Positions 43,528 to 53,800 of a stretch of DNA of 64,000 nt are shown in pieces. The notes beneath the pieces were generated by a model that ran no database searches, was not told the DNA's origin, and was given only the letters and a program-made list of their open reading frames with translations. Positions within the stretch are counted from its first letter, which is position 1. Each line of letters opens with the position of its first letter. A program made the translations under genes and the position numbers. Source of the DNA: Tellurirhabdus rosea (GTDB taxonomy: Bacteria > Bacteroidota > Bacteroidia > Cytophagales > Spirosomataceae); contig NZ_CP111085.1 in assembly GCF_026278345.1 (NCBI RefSeq), positions 5,242,282 to 5,306,281 on the forward strand, in the 5' to 3' direction.

Positions 43528-44943
43528 ATGATGGAAACGAGTCGTAGAAATTTTCTGAAAACAACCGGGCTGGGCATGCTGGCCGCTAGCCCGCTCGCGG
43601 TGTACGCCGGGACGCCGGAAGAGGTGGAACAAATCGCCGAACAGGCCCGCCGGACGCCTCCCCAGACCTTCAACATGAGCGGCTACGCGGCTCCCCGGCT
43701 GGAGGTCGTCCGGGTGGGCGTGATCGGCATCGGCAACCGGGGCATGGGGGCCGTTGAGCGGCTCAACAAACTGGAAGGCGTAGAGATCAAAGCCCTCTGC
43801 GACCTGCGGGCCGAGAAAGTGGAAGAGGCCAAAAAGCGGATTTCGGCTTCCGGCCACCGTCCCGAAACCTACTCGGGAAGTCCGGAGATCTGGAAAAAGC
43901 TGGCCGAGCGCTCCGACCTCGACCTGGTCTACATCCTGACGCCCTGGGCCTACCACACGCCGATGGCCGTTTTTTCGATGAACCACGGCAAACACGTCTG
44001 CGTGGAGGTGCCCGCCGCCAAAACCATCGAGGAATGCTGGCAACTGGTCGAAACCTCGGAGCGGACCCGCAAACACTGCATGATGGTCGAAAACTGCTGC
44101 TACGACTTCACCGAACTGCTGACGCTCAACATGGCGCGGCAGGGTTTTTTCGGAGAAATCGTCCACTGCGAAGGGGCCTACATCCACAATCTTCAGGAAC
44201 TGGTCTTTTCCAAAAATCACTTTTACCAGATGTGGGAACTGGACGAAATGTGGAAACGGAAAGGAAACCTGTATCCGACCCACGGCCTGGGACCCATCTG
44301 CCAGGTGCTCAACATCAACCGCGGCGACCAGATGGACTACCTGACGTCCATGTCCACCAACGATTTTGTGCTGGGCAGCATGGCGAAAGACCTGGCCGCC
44401 AAAGATGACTTTTACAAGCCGTACGCAGGCAAGTCGTTCAACGGCAACATGAACAACTCGACCATCCGGACGAAAAAGGGCAAGACCATTCTGGTGCAGT
44501 ACGATGTGTCGTCTCCGCGGCCGTATTCGCGCATCCAGCTCGTCAGCGGCACCAAAGGCATCGCCCTCAAATACCCCGAACCGGCCCGCTACTCGACCGG
44601 CCACGAGTGGATGTCGGAGAAGGAATACCAGGCGCTGGAGGAAAAATACATGCCGCCCATCGTCAAAAAAATGGGCGAAGTGGCGAAAAAAGTGGGCGGC
44701 CACGGCGGGATGGACTTCCTGATGGACTGGCGGACCATCGACTGCCTGCGCAACGGCCTGCCCCTCGACCAGGACGTGTACGATGCCGCCCTGTGGAGTT
44801 CGGTGGGTCCGCTGAGCGCGTGGTCGATTGCCAACCGCTCCAATTCGATTGACGTTCCGGACTTCACCCGCGGTTCGTGGCAGAAAAACCGGCCGGTCGA
44901 TATTTCGATGGATAAAGGCGGAACGACCCGGGCGCGCATCTGA
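43528..44943 (+). CDS. Glycoside hydrolase family 109 (alpha-N-acetylgalactosaminidase type), Tat-exported
   Basis: GH109 enzymes remove alpha-linked N-acetylgalactosamine with NAD+ as a bound cofactor, through oxidation and elimination. Although it belongs to the Gfo/Idh/MocA fold, this 471-residue protein has the specific GH109 signature: MMVENCCYDFTELLTLNMA, GAYIHNLQELVF and RKGNLYPTHGLGPICQVLNI. In the latter, Tyr 249 and His 252 correspond by spacing to the Tyr225/His228 pair reported for the Elizabethkingia enzyme. The nucleotide fold starts at VRVGVIGIGNRGMG. The N-terminus METSRRNFLKT is a twin-arginine signal, needed because the enzyme must be exported with NAD+ in place. It closes the plus-strand operon. 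Confidence 0.93.
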   Translation: MMETSRRNFLKTTGLGMLAASPLAVYAGTPEEVEQIAEQARRTPPQTFNMSGYAAPRLEVVRVGVIGIGNRGMGAVERLNKLEGVEIKALCDLRAEKVEEAKKRISASGHRPETYSGSPEIWKKLAERSDLDLVYILTPWAYHTPMAVFSMNHGKHVCVEVPAAKTIEECWQLVETSERTRKHCMMVENCCYDFTELLTLNMARQGFFGEIVHCEGAYIHNLQELVFSKNHFYQMWELDEMWKRKGNLYPTHGLGPICQVLNINRGDQMDYLTSMSTNDFVLGSMAKDLAAKDDFYKPYAGKSFNGNMNNSTIRTKKGKTILVQYDVSSPRPYSRIQLVSGTKGIALKYPEPARYSTGHEWMSEKEYQALEEKYMPPIVKKMGEVAKKVGGHGGMDFLMDWRTIDCLRNGLPLDQDVYDAALWSSVGPLSAWSIANRSNSIDVPDFTRGSWQKNRPVDISMDKGGTTRARI

Positions 44944-45074
44944 CCCTGCCCGCTGCCCCTGAACGGGCGTCTTTCGGAGAAAACGGGTGAACGGCCTTCT
45001 TCTCCGCCCGCTCCGATTGCCCGGCTGTCGCGGGCTTAACTCGCTGCCTGCCAGCTTTTTCTTCTCTTTTTCGG

Positions 45075-45100
45075 GCCCGCCGGGACTCTTTCCGGCGGGC
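45075..45100. repeat. GC-rich hairpin after the GH109 operon
   Basis: Nine-base perfect stem GCCCGCCGG (45075-45083) with CCGGCGGGC (45092-45100), loop 8 nt. It lies 131 bp after the GH109 stop and before the FecR-like gene. It is followed by TCACAAAAAATT rather than a T-run, so if it ends transcription it does so imperfectly. The remainder of 44944-45179 shows no gene. Confidence 0.6.
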
Positions 45101-45179
45101 TCACAAAAAATTAACACCGACCAATAGCCTTTCGCTCTGCCCGCGCCGTATCATAGGCATATTACCAAAGAGCGACGGC

Positions 45180-45611
45180 ATGAAACGGTCAAGAGCCGAT
45201 TATTTGATCGATCGTCTGATCAGCAACCAGCTTTCCCGGGCGGAGCTGGACGAGTTTCTGGCAGGTATTAGCCGGAGCGATACGCTGGAAGAATATTCCG
45301 CGGTTCTGGAGCGGTACTTCGATCAACTGGTCAATGACGCCGGGTTCCACGACGGGCAGGACCGGCCGGTTCAGCCCGAGCGGGACTATAAACCGGCCGG
45401 CGGCGAAAGCTCCCCGCTCTCCATTCTGAAAAAACTGGACATCAACTGCCGGCGTCTGGCCTCCTCCTTTTCTCTTTTTCAGGCGCTCGGCCCGGTTCTC
45501 GAAACGGCGCAGGCCGCCCGAATGCCACCCTCCGGACTTTATCCTCTACCGATACAATTCAACCTGTATGAACGCCGTACCCGGTACCTGACCCACGCTT
45601 TCGGGCGTTGA
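45180..45611 (+). CDS. Small protein with FecR-like N-terminus, orphan or remnant
   Basis: The 143-residue product starts like the cytosolic anti-sigma domain of Bacteroidota FecR proteins (ADYLIDRLISNQLSRAELDEF, ERYFDQLVND). There is no membrane segment and no FecR sensor domain: after residue 60 comes a low-complexity, partly basic tail (PPSGLYPLPIQFNLYERRTR) without similarity that I recognise. No ECF sigma factor gene is adjacent, although the gene sits directly upstream of a SusC gene, the usual place for a sigma/anti-sigma pair. It may be a remnant of a lost regulatory pair or a soluble regulator. Its reading frame is clean and it starts at an ATG 236 bp after the previous gene. Confidence 0.55.
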   Translation: MKRSRADYLIDRLISNQLSRAELDEFLAGISRSDTLEEYSAVLERYFDQLVNDAGFHDGQDRPVQPERDYKPAGGESSPLSILKKLDINCRRLASSFSLFQALGPVLETAQAARMPPSGLYPLPIQFNLYERRTRYLTHAFGR

Positions 45612-45660
45612 CGGGCATCAGGGCGGCGGACAAAATCCATGTATTCTTAAACACAATTCT

Positions 45661-48600
45661 ATGACTGTTATGTCTACTTTCTCCCACAAGCTCAACCGGC
45701 TGATTGCCCTGCTGCTGCTGGCCGGTGGAGGCTTCTCTCCGTCGCTGGCCGACCCCGGCCCCCGCGCTCTGGGGAAAGACAGTCCGACTGCTTCCCCGGA
45801 GCTTTCGGCAAAAGACCCGAAGGCCATTCGGGTAACGGGTAAAGTAAGTTCCCAAACCGATGGACAGGGCCTGCCCGGCGTCAACGTGGTGATCAAAGGC
45901 TCGCAGTCGGGGGCCACTTCCGATACGCGGGGCAACTACTCGATCGAAGTGCCGGACGGAAAGGCCGTGCTGGTGTTCTCGTACATCGGCTACGTCTCGC
46001 AGGAAGTCGCCGTCGGGGGCCGCACCGTCATCGACGTGACGCTGGTCGAAAACGAAGTGACCCTGCAGGAAGCCGTCGTGACGGCCCTCGGTATCAAGCG
46101 CGAAAAGCGTTCGCTGGGCTATTCGGCCCCCGAGCTGAAAGGCGATGCCCTGACCAACGTGGCGCAGGAAAACCTGCTCAATTCGCTTTCGGGTCGGGTT
46201 GCCGGGGTGTCCATCAACCAGACCAGCGGTGTCGGGTCGTCGGTCAGCGTGATCATCCGCGGGGCCAAATCCCTGACGACGGATAACCAGCCCCTGTTCG
46301 TCATCGACGGGGTGCCCATCGCCAACAGCCTCAACAACCTCCGGCAGATGGGCGACCGCAACAACGTCGATTACGGCAACGCCATCACCGACCTCAACCC
46401 CGAGGACGTCGAAACGATGACCATCCTGAAAGGCCCCAGCGCCGCGGCGCTCTACGGCTCCCGGGCGGGCAACGGGGTGATTCTGATTACGACCAAAAAA
46501 GGCAAGAAAGGCAAGGGCCTCGGCGTGACGTTCTCGACCAGCAACGTGTTTGAGCGCCCGTACCGCTACCTGGATTTTCACTACAAGTACGCCAACGGCG
46601 ACCGCAACAACCGGCTGGACGAGAACTCGGCCTACTGGGGCGGTCCGGCGCTGGACGCGGGCAATACGGCCGTTCAGTTCAGCAGCCCGGTGGGGCCGGA
46701 CGGCAAAAAAATCGCCTCGCCGCTGGTGTCGTACAGGGACAACATGAAGAACTTCCTCGAAACGGGCATCACCTCGACCAACAACATCGCGCTGGCGGGT
46801 TCGGGCGAGCGGACGACCTACCGGGTGTCGTTCAACAACATGACCCACAAGGGCATGATTCCCAACTCGGACCTGTTCCGCAACGGCCTGTCTTCCTCGA
46901 TCACGTTCGACCTCAACAAGGCGCTGAAGCTCAGCACCGACCTGAACTTTGTCCGGTCCAAGTCCAACAACCGGCCCACGACCAGCAACCGGGGTGCCAA
47001 CCCGCTGGAGGCCGTTTATCTCTGGCCGCACATCGACGTGACGACCCTGAAAAACTACTGGGTGCCGGGCAGTGAGCAGATTCAGCAGCGGTCGCCGTCC
47101 ACCTCCGGCGATAACCCGTATTTTCTGGCCTACGGCATCAACAACGGCTTTGTCCGCGACCGGGTGTACGGCAATCTGAAACTGGACGCCACCATCACGC
47201 CGGAAGTGACGGCCTTCGCCCGTGTATCGACCGACATGTACACCGAAAACCGGGAAACCAAAATTCCCTGGAGTTACTCGCGGGCCCGAAACGGCGGCTA
47301 CCACCTGCAGGACATCAGCCGGCAGGAAATGAACGCCGACTTTCTGGTGACGTATCGTAAGAAAGTAAACCTGTTTGACGTCAGCGTGTCGGGCGGTGGC
47401 AACATCATGAACCAGTCCTACGCGGAGGCGTTCATGGGCGGAACGCAGCTCACCATTCCGGGCCTGTACCGCATCAGCAACGTGCCCATCGGGGCGCTCA
47501 GCGTCAGTAATTTTTCCAACAAAAAATCCATTTACAGCCTCTACGGCATGGCGTCGCTGGGCTTCAAAGACCAGGTGTATCTGGATTTGACGGCCCGCAA
47601 CGACTGGTCGAGCACGCTTCCGGCGGCCAACCGCTCGTACTTCTACCCCTCGGCTTCCCTGAGCTGGCTCGCCAACTACACCTTCAAACTGCCGCAGAGC
47701 ATTTCGATGGCCAAAGTCCGGGCGGGCTGGGCGCAGGTCGGTAACGACGCCGCTCCCTACCAGCTGGCGCAGGCGCTGAACACCGGAAGCTGGGGCAGCC
47801 TCATCACGACCAACGTGTCGGGAACGCTTTTGAACCCGCAGCTGAAACCGGAGATTGCCACCTCGACCGAAGTCGGGATCGATCTGGGCCTGTTCAACAA
47901 CCGGCTGCGGTTTGAAGGAACGTACTATTATGTCGAGAACAAGAACCAGATTCTGAGCGTGACCACGCCCACGTCGTCCGGCTTTTCGAGCAAGCTCATC
48001 AACGCCGGTCTGCTGGCGAGCCGGGGCTGGGAACTGGCCCTGGGCGGCACGCCGATCAAAGACCTCAACGGCTGGACCCTGGACGTAAGCCTGAACTTCA
48101 CCCGGAACCGGACCGTCATCAAGGAACTGGCCCCGGGCATCGACTACTACCAGTTGTGGGACGACAACAACGGCGGGGCCTTTACCTACGTGGGCGAAGA
48201 AATCGGCAATATCTACAGCCGGGGGTACGCCACGGTGACCGACCCGAACTCGCCGTACTACCGCTGGCCCATTCTCGATAAAAACGGGGAATGGATTGCC
48301 GTCAACGACCGGAAAGCCCGGGTGAAAGTCGGAAACTTCAATCCGAAATTCATGGTCGGCGGACAGGCCACGCTGTCCTACAAGCGCCTGACGCTGAATG
48401 CCAGTTTCGACTGGCGGCAGGGCGGCAACTTCCAGTCGTACACCTACCGCTACGGTGAGTCGGACTGGCGTTCGCAGCGGCAGATCGACAACCTGATCGC
48501 GGGTGGGCTGATGTCGCCCGCCGACCTGGCCGCCATGCTGAAGTCGGACCCCGAACAGTACATCATTCCGCAGAACGGCAACTTCCCCCGCGTGGGCGGC

Positions 48601-49038
48601 TACACGAAGGAAACCGGCGGCATGCCGTTTGACTCCAACGGGGACGGCGTGCTGGAATACGACGGGGCCTTCATTCCGGGGGTGATCCAGAACGCCGACG
48701 GTTCGTACACCGAGCACCTGGGCGGTCGCGGCACCAACGTATACCCGATTACCGACACCTATCCGTGGAGCTACAACCAGCAGATCACCTTCGACGCCTC
48801 GTTTGTGAAGCTCCGCGAAATCTCGCTGGGGTACACCTTCCCGCGGCTGTTCGGGCTGCAAAACGCCAACATTTCGGTCTTCAGCCGGAACCTGATGCTC
48901 TGGACCGCCTCCAAGATCGGCATCGACCCCGAGCGGGCCTTCCAGTCCGACAACGGCCGCTTCCGCCAGGGCATCGAGCTGCAGAACGTGACACCCTGGA
49001 CGATTCCGGTCGGGTTTAAGTTAGGTTTCAGCTTCTAA
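45661..49038 (+). CDS. SusC/RagA-family TonB-linked outer-membrane transporter (pair 3)
   Basis: A 1125-residue importer with signal peptide (about 1-33, LIALLLLAGGGFSPSLA), regulatory-like domain (VTGKVSSQTDGQGLPGVNVV), a TonB-box-like AVVTALGIKREKRSLGYS, a plug (FVIDGVPIANSLNNLRQM, ILKGPSAAALYGSRAGNGVI) and a barrel ending in IPVGFKLGFSF. It is the closest relative in the window of the pair 4 protein (50852-54271): both share the ALGIKRE signature and a 52-base stretch (47588-47639) that is identical in DNA to 52773-52824. An alternative start is the ATG at 45670. It is followed by its SusD partner 13 bp on. Confidence 0.95.
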   Translation: MTVMSTFSHKLNRLIALLLLAGGGFSPSLADPGPRALGKDSPTASPELSAKDPKAIRVTGKVSSQTDGQGLPGVNVVIKGSQSGATSDTRGNYSIEVPDGKAVLVFSYIGYVSQEVAVGGRTVIDVTLVENEVTLQEAVVTALGIKREKRSLGYSAPELKGDALTNVAQENLLNSLSGRVAGVSINQTSGVGSSVSVIIRGAKSLTTDNQPLFVIDGVPIANSLNNLRQMGDRNNVDYGNAITDLNPEDVETMTILKGPSAAALYGSRAGNGVILITTKKGKKGKGLGVTFSTSNVFERPYRYLDFHYKYANGDRNNRLDENSAYWGGPALDAGNTAVQFSSPVGPDGKKIASPLVSYRDNMKNFLETGITSTNNIALAGSGERTTYRVSFNNMTHKGMIPNSDLFRNGLSSSITFDLNKALKLSTDLNFVRSKSNNRPTTSNRGANPLEAVYLWPHIDVTTLKNYWVPGSEQIQQRSPSTSGDNPYFLAYGINNGFVRDRVYGNLKLDATITPEVTAFARVSTDMYTENRETKIPWSYSRARNGGYHLQDISRQEMNADFLVTYRKKVNLFDVSVSGGGNIMNQSYAEAFMGGTQLTIPGLYRISNVPIGALSVSNFSNKKSIYSLYGMASLGFKDQVYLDLTARNDWSSTLPAANRSYFYPSASLSWLANYTFKLPQSISMAKVRAGWAQVGNDAAPYQLAQALNTGSWGSLITTNVSGTLLNPQLKPEIATSTEVGIDLGLFNNRLRFEGTYYYVENKNQILSVTTPTSSGFSSKLINAGLLASRGWELALGGTPIKDLNGWTLDVSLNFTRNRTVIKELAPGIDYYQLWDDNNGGAFTYVGEEIGNIYSRGYATVTDPNSPYYRWPILDKNGEWIAVNDRKARVKVGNFNPKFMVGGQATLSYKRLTLNASFDWRQGGNFQSYTYRYGESDWRSQRQIDNLIAGGLMSPADLAAMLKSDPEQYIIPQNGNFPRVGGYTKETGGMPFDSNGDGVLEYDGAFIPGVIQNADGSYTEHLGGRGTNVYPITDTYPWSYNQQITFDASFVKLREISLGYTFPRLFGLQNANISVFSRNLMLWTASKIGIDPERAFQSDNGRFRQGIELQNVTPWTIPVGFKLGFSF

Positions 49039-49051
49039 ACCACCACTCGCT

Positions 49052-50746
49052 ATGAACTCATTCAAGATACTGACCAAAGCCGCGCTCGTTTCGGGCATCC
49101 TTCTGCTGTCTGCCTGTGACGACCGGCTCACCGAATTGAACGAAAACCCGAACGTGGTGGACCAGGCGACGGCCAACCCCAACATGCTCATGCCGACCAT
49201 CATGTCCGATGCCGGGATGGGTTACGTGGACCTGGGCTACAACGACATCGCCGGGGTGGTGCAGCACACCCAGAAAGACGGCTGGTACAGCGGCCATAAC
49301 CACTACGACTGGACCCCGCAGGACTGGAGCCGCTGGTACAACCTGCTGCGGAACAACGACTTCCTGTACCAGCGCGCGACGCAGCTCGGCTACAAGTTCC
49401 ACCAGGGCGTTGCCCTGACCATGAAATCGTTCATGTTCGGCGTGGTGACGGATTTGTGGGGCGACGCGCCGTACACCAATGCCCTCAAGGGCGGGCAGTC
49501 CAACGATTTTCTGCGCCCCGCCTACGACAGCCAGGAGGTCATTTACAAAGGCATCATCGAAGACCTGAAAACGGCCTCGGCCCTGTTTGCCACGAAGGAT
49601 GTGACCGGCTACCGGACGGGGTACGACATCTACTTCGACGGCAATGCGGAGCGGTGGCAGAAGTTCGCCAATTCGCTGCTGCTGCGGTATTACATGCGGA
49701 TTTCGGCCAAAATGCCGGACGTGGCCAAGGCGGGCATCGAAAGCATTTACACGTCGGGCGTTTACCTGAAAACGGCCGCCGAAGACGCCACCATGAATTA
49801 CATCGGAACGACGGCCGGAAACTCCTGGCCCGCCGCCGTGGCCTTTCAGGCCGACCCGTCGGAGTACCGCCGCCGGAAGCCCTGCCAGACCCTGCTGGAA
49901 AAACAGCTGGCGACGGGCGACCCCCGCATGACCGTCTGGTTTGCGCCGGTCTACTGCCGCTGGGTGGAAGACGCGACCCTGACGACGGCCGTAGACCCGT
50001 TCATCCGCAAAAACGGCGTGATCCAGACCGGGACCGTTTCGCTGACGGATGCCAAATATCTGGCGGAAGTTAAGGCCGGGAACAAGTTCACGCGGCACTA
50101 TAACCCCGCTTTGCTGGGCCGCAAACTCGATACGGGCGAATACGTCGGCGTGCCGCCGGGACTGGTCGATCCCAGCTCGTACAACTTCAACCCCACGCCG
50201 GGGCAGGTGGTGGAGAACCAGCACGTTTCGCAGCTTTCGGAAACCTACCGCGGCAGCAGCGGCGGTCTGCTCCGGGCACGGCTGATGTCGGCGGCGGAAG
50301 TCTCGTTTATCCTCGCGGAAGCCGCGCAGAAGGGCTGGGCCGTGGGCGATGCCGAAATGCACTACAACAGCGGGGTTAAGAACTCGCTCGACACCTGGGG
50401 CGTCGGCAGCCGGTACGCGACTTACATCGCCAATCCACTGGTGGCCTACAACAAAACGCTCGAACGCATCATGGAACAGAAGTGGATCGCGGGCTGGACC
50501 GCCGCCACCGAAGCCTGGTTCGATTACCGCCGCACTGGGCTTCCCGCCTTCAAAGCCGGTCCGGCCTCGGCCGCCGTGGTGCTGCCCGTCCGGTTTCCGT
50601 ACGGCGACAACGAGCTGAATTTCAATACCGCCAATACCGACGCCGGGTTGGGTAACCTGGAAGTGACCACCTATTCGGGAGCCCGGGGCAAAAACAGCCA
50701 GTGGTCGAAGCCGTGGATCATCCGGGGTACGAATAAACCCTGGTAA
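49052..50746 (+). CDS. SusD-like lipoprotein, SusD/RagB nutrient-binding family variant (pair 3)
   Basis: The 564-residue partner lipoprotein of the pair 3 importer, with lipobox LLLSACDDR (Cys about 22). It belongs to the SusD-like subgroup with DRLTELNENPNVVDQATANP, YNDIAGVVQHTQKDGW and NLLRNNDFLYQRA near the N-terminus and KWIAGWTAATEAWFDYRRTG near the C-terminus. It is clearly paralogous to the pair 4 lipoprotein (54290-55930) and distinct from pairs 1 and 2. This subgroup is found with SusC proteins of the ALGIKRE type in loci with peptide- or lipid-like as well as glycan hydrolases, so the ligand is open. Confidence 0.93.
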   Translation: MNSFKILTKAALVSGILLLSACDDRLTELNENPNVVDQATANPNMLMPTIMSDAGMGYVDLGYNDIAGVVQHTQKDGWYSGHNHYDWTPQDWSRWYNLLRNNDFLYQRATQLGYKFHQGVALTMKSFMFGVVTDLWGDAPYTNALKGGQSNDFLRPAYDSQEVIYKGIIEDLKTASALFATKDVTGYRTGYDIYFDGNAERWQKFANSLLLRYYMRISAKMPDVAKAGIESIYTSGVYLKTAAEDATMNYIGTTAGNSWPAAVAFQADPSEYRRRKPCQTLLEKQLATGDPRMTVWFAPVYCRWVEDATLTTAVDPFIRKNGVIQTGTVSLTDAKYLAEVKAGNKFTRHYNPALLGRKLDTGEYVGVPPGLVDPSSYNFNPTPGQVVENQHVSQLSETYRGSSGGLLRARLMSAAEVSFILAEAAQKGWAVGDAEMHYNSGVKNSLDTWGVGSRYATYIANPLVAYNKTLERIMEQKWIAGWTAATEAWFDYRRTGLPAFKAGPASAAVVLPVRFPYGDNELNFNTANTDAGLGNLEVTTYSGARGKNSQWSKPWIIRGTNKPW

Positions 50747-50761
50747 CCCAAGGGGCCGGAC

Positions 50762-50793
50762 GGAAGGGAGAGGGTGGTTGCTCTCTCCCTTTC
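50762..50793. repeat. Hairpin between duplicated SusC/SusD pairs
   Basis: An 11-position stem, GGAAGGGAGAG (50762-50772) with CTCTCCCTTTC (50783-50793) including one G-T pair, encloses about 10 nt. A weak outer pairing of ggggcc with ggcccg flanks it. It lies between the SusD gene of pair 3 and the SusC gene of pair 4 and could tune expression of the second pair relative to the first. No T-run follows. Confidence 0.55.
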
Positions 50794-50851
50794 TGGCTTC
50801 TGGCCCGTCGCCGGAGTGACACTTCTTTTTCTAAACCACAAACTAACTACG

Positions 50852-53800
50852 ATGAACAGGACATTTACGAACCGGCAAACGACCTGGCGTTGGCTGGTAT
50901 TTTTGCTCTGCTGGAGCGTGTGTACCGTCGCTACCTATGCCCAGCAAACACGCAGGATCGCCGGAAAGGTAACCTCCGGAGTCGACGGTTCCGGCATGCC
51001 GGGCGTGAACGTGGTCATCAAAGGAACCCAGATGGGTACCACCACCGACGGCTCGGGCCGCTACACCCTCGACGTATCGGGCAGCAACCCGGTGATCGTT
51101 TTTTCCTACATCGGTTTCGGAACGCAGGAAGTGGCCGTCGGCAACCGGAGCGTGGTGGACGTGGCGCTGACCGAAAGCGCCGAAACCCTTCAGGAAGCCG
51201 TCGTGACGGCTCTGGGCATCAAACGGGAAGAACGTTCGCTCGGCTACGCGGTCGGCAAGGTGGACGGGAAAGAGTTCACCCGCGTGGTGCAGGAAAACGT
51301 CCTGAACGCCGTAGCGGGCAAAGTGGCGGGCGTGACGATCAGCCAGACGGGTGGTACCGGCTCGTCGGTGAGCATGATCATCCGGGGCGCCACTTCGCTC
51401 AGCAGCGACAACCAGCCGCTGTTTGTCATCGACGGGGTGCCGGTTGCCAATACGCTGAACAACGTAAGTCAGGTAGGCAACGACAACCGGGCCGATTTCG
51501 GGAACGCCATTTCCAATCTGAACCCGGATGATGTAGAGAACGTCTCTATTCTGAAAGGCCCCAGCGCCGCCGCCCTTTACGGCTCGCGGGCGGGGAACGG
51601 CGTGGTGCTCATCACGACCAAGAGCGGGGCCAAAGCCCGGAAGCCGACCGTGACGATCACTTCCAGCACCGTTTTCGATAAACCCTACCGCTTCCTGAAA
51701 TGGCAGACGCAGTTCGGCTCCGGACAGTTTTCGGCCACGCCCGTTTCGGTCAGCAACAACCCGCTGTCCAACCCGTTCGGCAAACTGGTTCAGGAGGAAG
51801 TGGGAGCGACCTACGGGGCGGCGCTCGACAAGGGCTACTCCGAAGTGCAGTGGAACAGCCCGCTCGACGCCAACGGCAAACCCATTCCGATGCCGCTGGT
51901 TTCGCATCCCGACAACGTCAGAAATTTCGTCCAGACCGGCGTGACGACGACTAACGGCGTTTCCGTCGCCAACAACACGGACGCCTTCACCTACCGGCTG
52001 TCGTATTCCAACATGACCCATAAGGGCATCATTCCCAACTCGGACCTGTTTCGCAACACTTTCAACGTCAACGCCAGCTTCAAGGCCGGCAGCCAGTGGC
52101 GGCTGAGCACCAACCTCGACATCAGCCGCAACAACGCCAACAACCGGCCCGCCGGAAACCGGGGCACCAACCCCCTGCAGTGGGCCTACGCGGTGTCGCC
52201 CCATACCGACATCCGCGCGCTGGAAAACTACTGGCTGCCCGGTCAGGAGGGCTTGCAGCAGCGTTCACAGTTCAAAGGCGTATTCAACAATCCGTATTTT
52301 CTGGCCTACGAAGTCAACAACGGCTTTGTGCGCGACCGGGTCTTTGGCAACCTGAAAGCCGACTGGCAGATTTCTCCCGCATTCAGCTTCATGGCCCGCT
52401 ACGCCCTCGACACCTACCGGGAGCAGCGCGAAATGCGGATTGCCAACAGCTATACCAACGACCTCCGGGGCGCGTACGGTCTCATCGGCCTGACGAATTT
52501 TGAAAGCAACGCCGACTTTCTGGGTACGTACAAAAAGGAAATTAACGCTTTCAGCCTGTCGCTTTCGGCCGGGGGAAATGCCCGTTACCAGAACGGCAGC
52601 AACGTCACCAACGCCACCAAAAGCGGCACGGGCCTGATTGTGCCGGGCGTGTACACGCTCCAGAACATTCTTCCCGAAAACCTCGATTACAGCAGTTACC
52701 GTTTCCAGCGGGGCATCTACAGCGTTTACGGACTGGCCAACATCGGCTTCCGGGACATGATCTACCTGGACCTGACGGCCCGCAACGACTGGTCGAGCAC
52801 GCTTCCGGCGGCCAACCGCTCGTATTTCTACCCCTCGGCCTCGCTCAGCGTGCTGGTCAACGAAATGGCCTTCCCGTCGTCGAACGCCATCAGCCTGCTC
52901 AAACTGCGGGGCGGGTACGCGCAGGTCGGCAACGACGCGAACCCGTACCTGCTGCTCAGTACGCTCAACAACGCCGGAACCTGGGCGGGCGTGCCCCGGC
53001 TTTCGGTGCCGGGTAATCTGCTCATCTCCGACCTGAAACCGGAAATCGCGACGTCGCTTGAGGCAGGCGTGGACCTGAATCTGTTCCGGGACCGGCTGCG
53101 GTTCACCGGGACGTACTACCACGTCGAGAACCGGAACCAGATTCTGAGCACCAAACTGCCGCCGTCTTCGGGCTACACCACCAAGAACATCAACGCCGGT
53201 CTGCTTTCGAGCCGGGGCATCGAACTGACGCTGGGCGGCACCCCGCTGCAACGCAACGGCTGGCGGCTCGATGTCAACGCCAACCTGACCCGCAACCGGA
53301 CCCGCATCGAAAAACTGTCGGATGACCTGCCGTATTACACCCTCTGGACCGACGCCAAAGGGGGCGCGTGGACGTACGTGGGCGAGGACATCGGCGATAT
53401 TTACGACGCCCAGATCGTGACGGTCAAAGACAAAACTTCGCCTTACTACGGATACCCGATTCTGGACGCCACGGGCAAATGGCAGTCGATCGACGCCATC
53501 AACACGAAAAACAAAATCGGCAACTTCAACCCGAAGTTTATTATGGGGGCGCAAACCTCCCTGTCCTACAAGGGCTTCAGCCTCAACATGACCTTCGACT
53601 GGCGGAACGGCGGCGACTTTGTGTCGCAGACCTACCGCTACGGCGAAGAGAACGGACAGTCGCAGCTTTTTCTGGACAAGCTCATCAATCCCAACGGCCT
53701 GACGGGCGATGCACTGCGCAATTACCTGGTGGCCAACCAGGACGAACTGATCCGGATTCATGGCAATTACTTTCCGCTGGTCGGCGGCCCGACGCCGGAT

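Noticed and set aside
43528-44943. Generic Gfo/Idh/MocA oxidoreductase
   Set aside because: The MVENCCYDF and GNLYPTHGLGP blocks with Tyr 249 and His 252 are specific to GH109.
45075-45100. Intrinsic terminator of the GH109 operon
   Set aside because: The stem is good but no T-run follows on either strand, so I list it only as a hairpin.
45559-48861. Open frame of 1100 codons on the minus strand opposite SusC of pair 3
   Set aside because: Same reasoning; no recognisable domains, and both ends lie inside plus-strand genes.
50774-50851. GTG start for SusC of pair 4
   Set aside because: Would translate the intergenic hairpin and lengthen the signal peptide; the ATG at 50852 gives a normal one.
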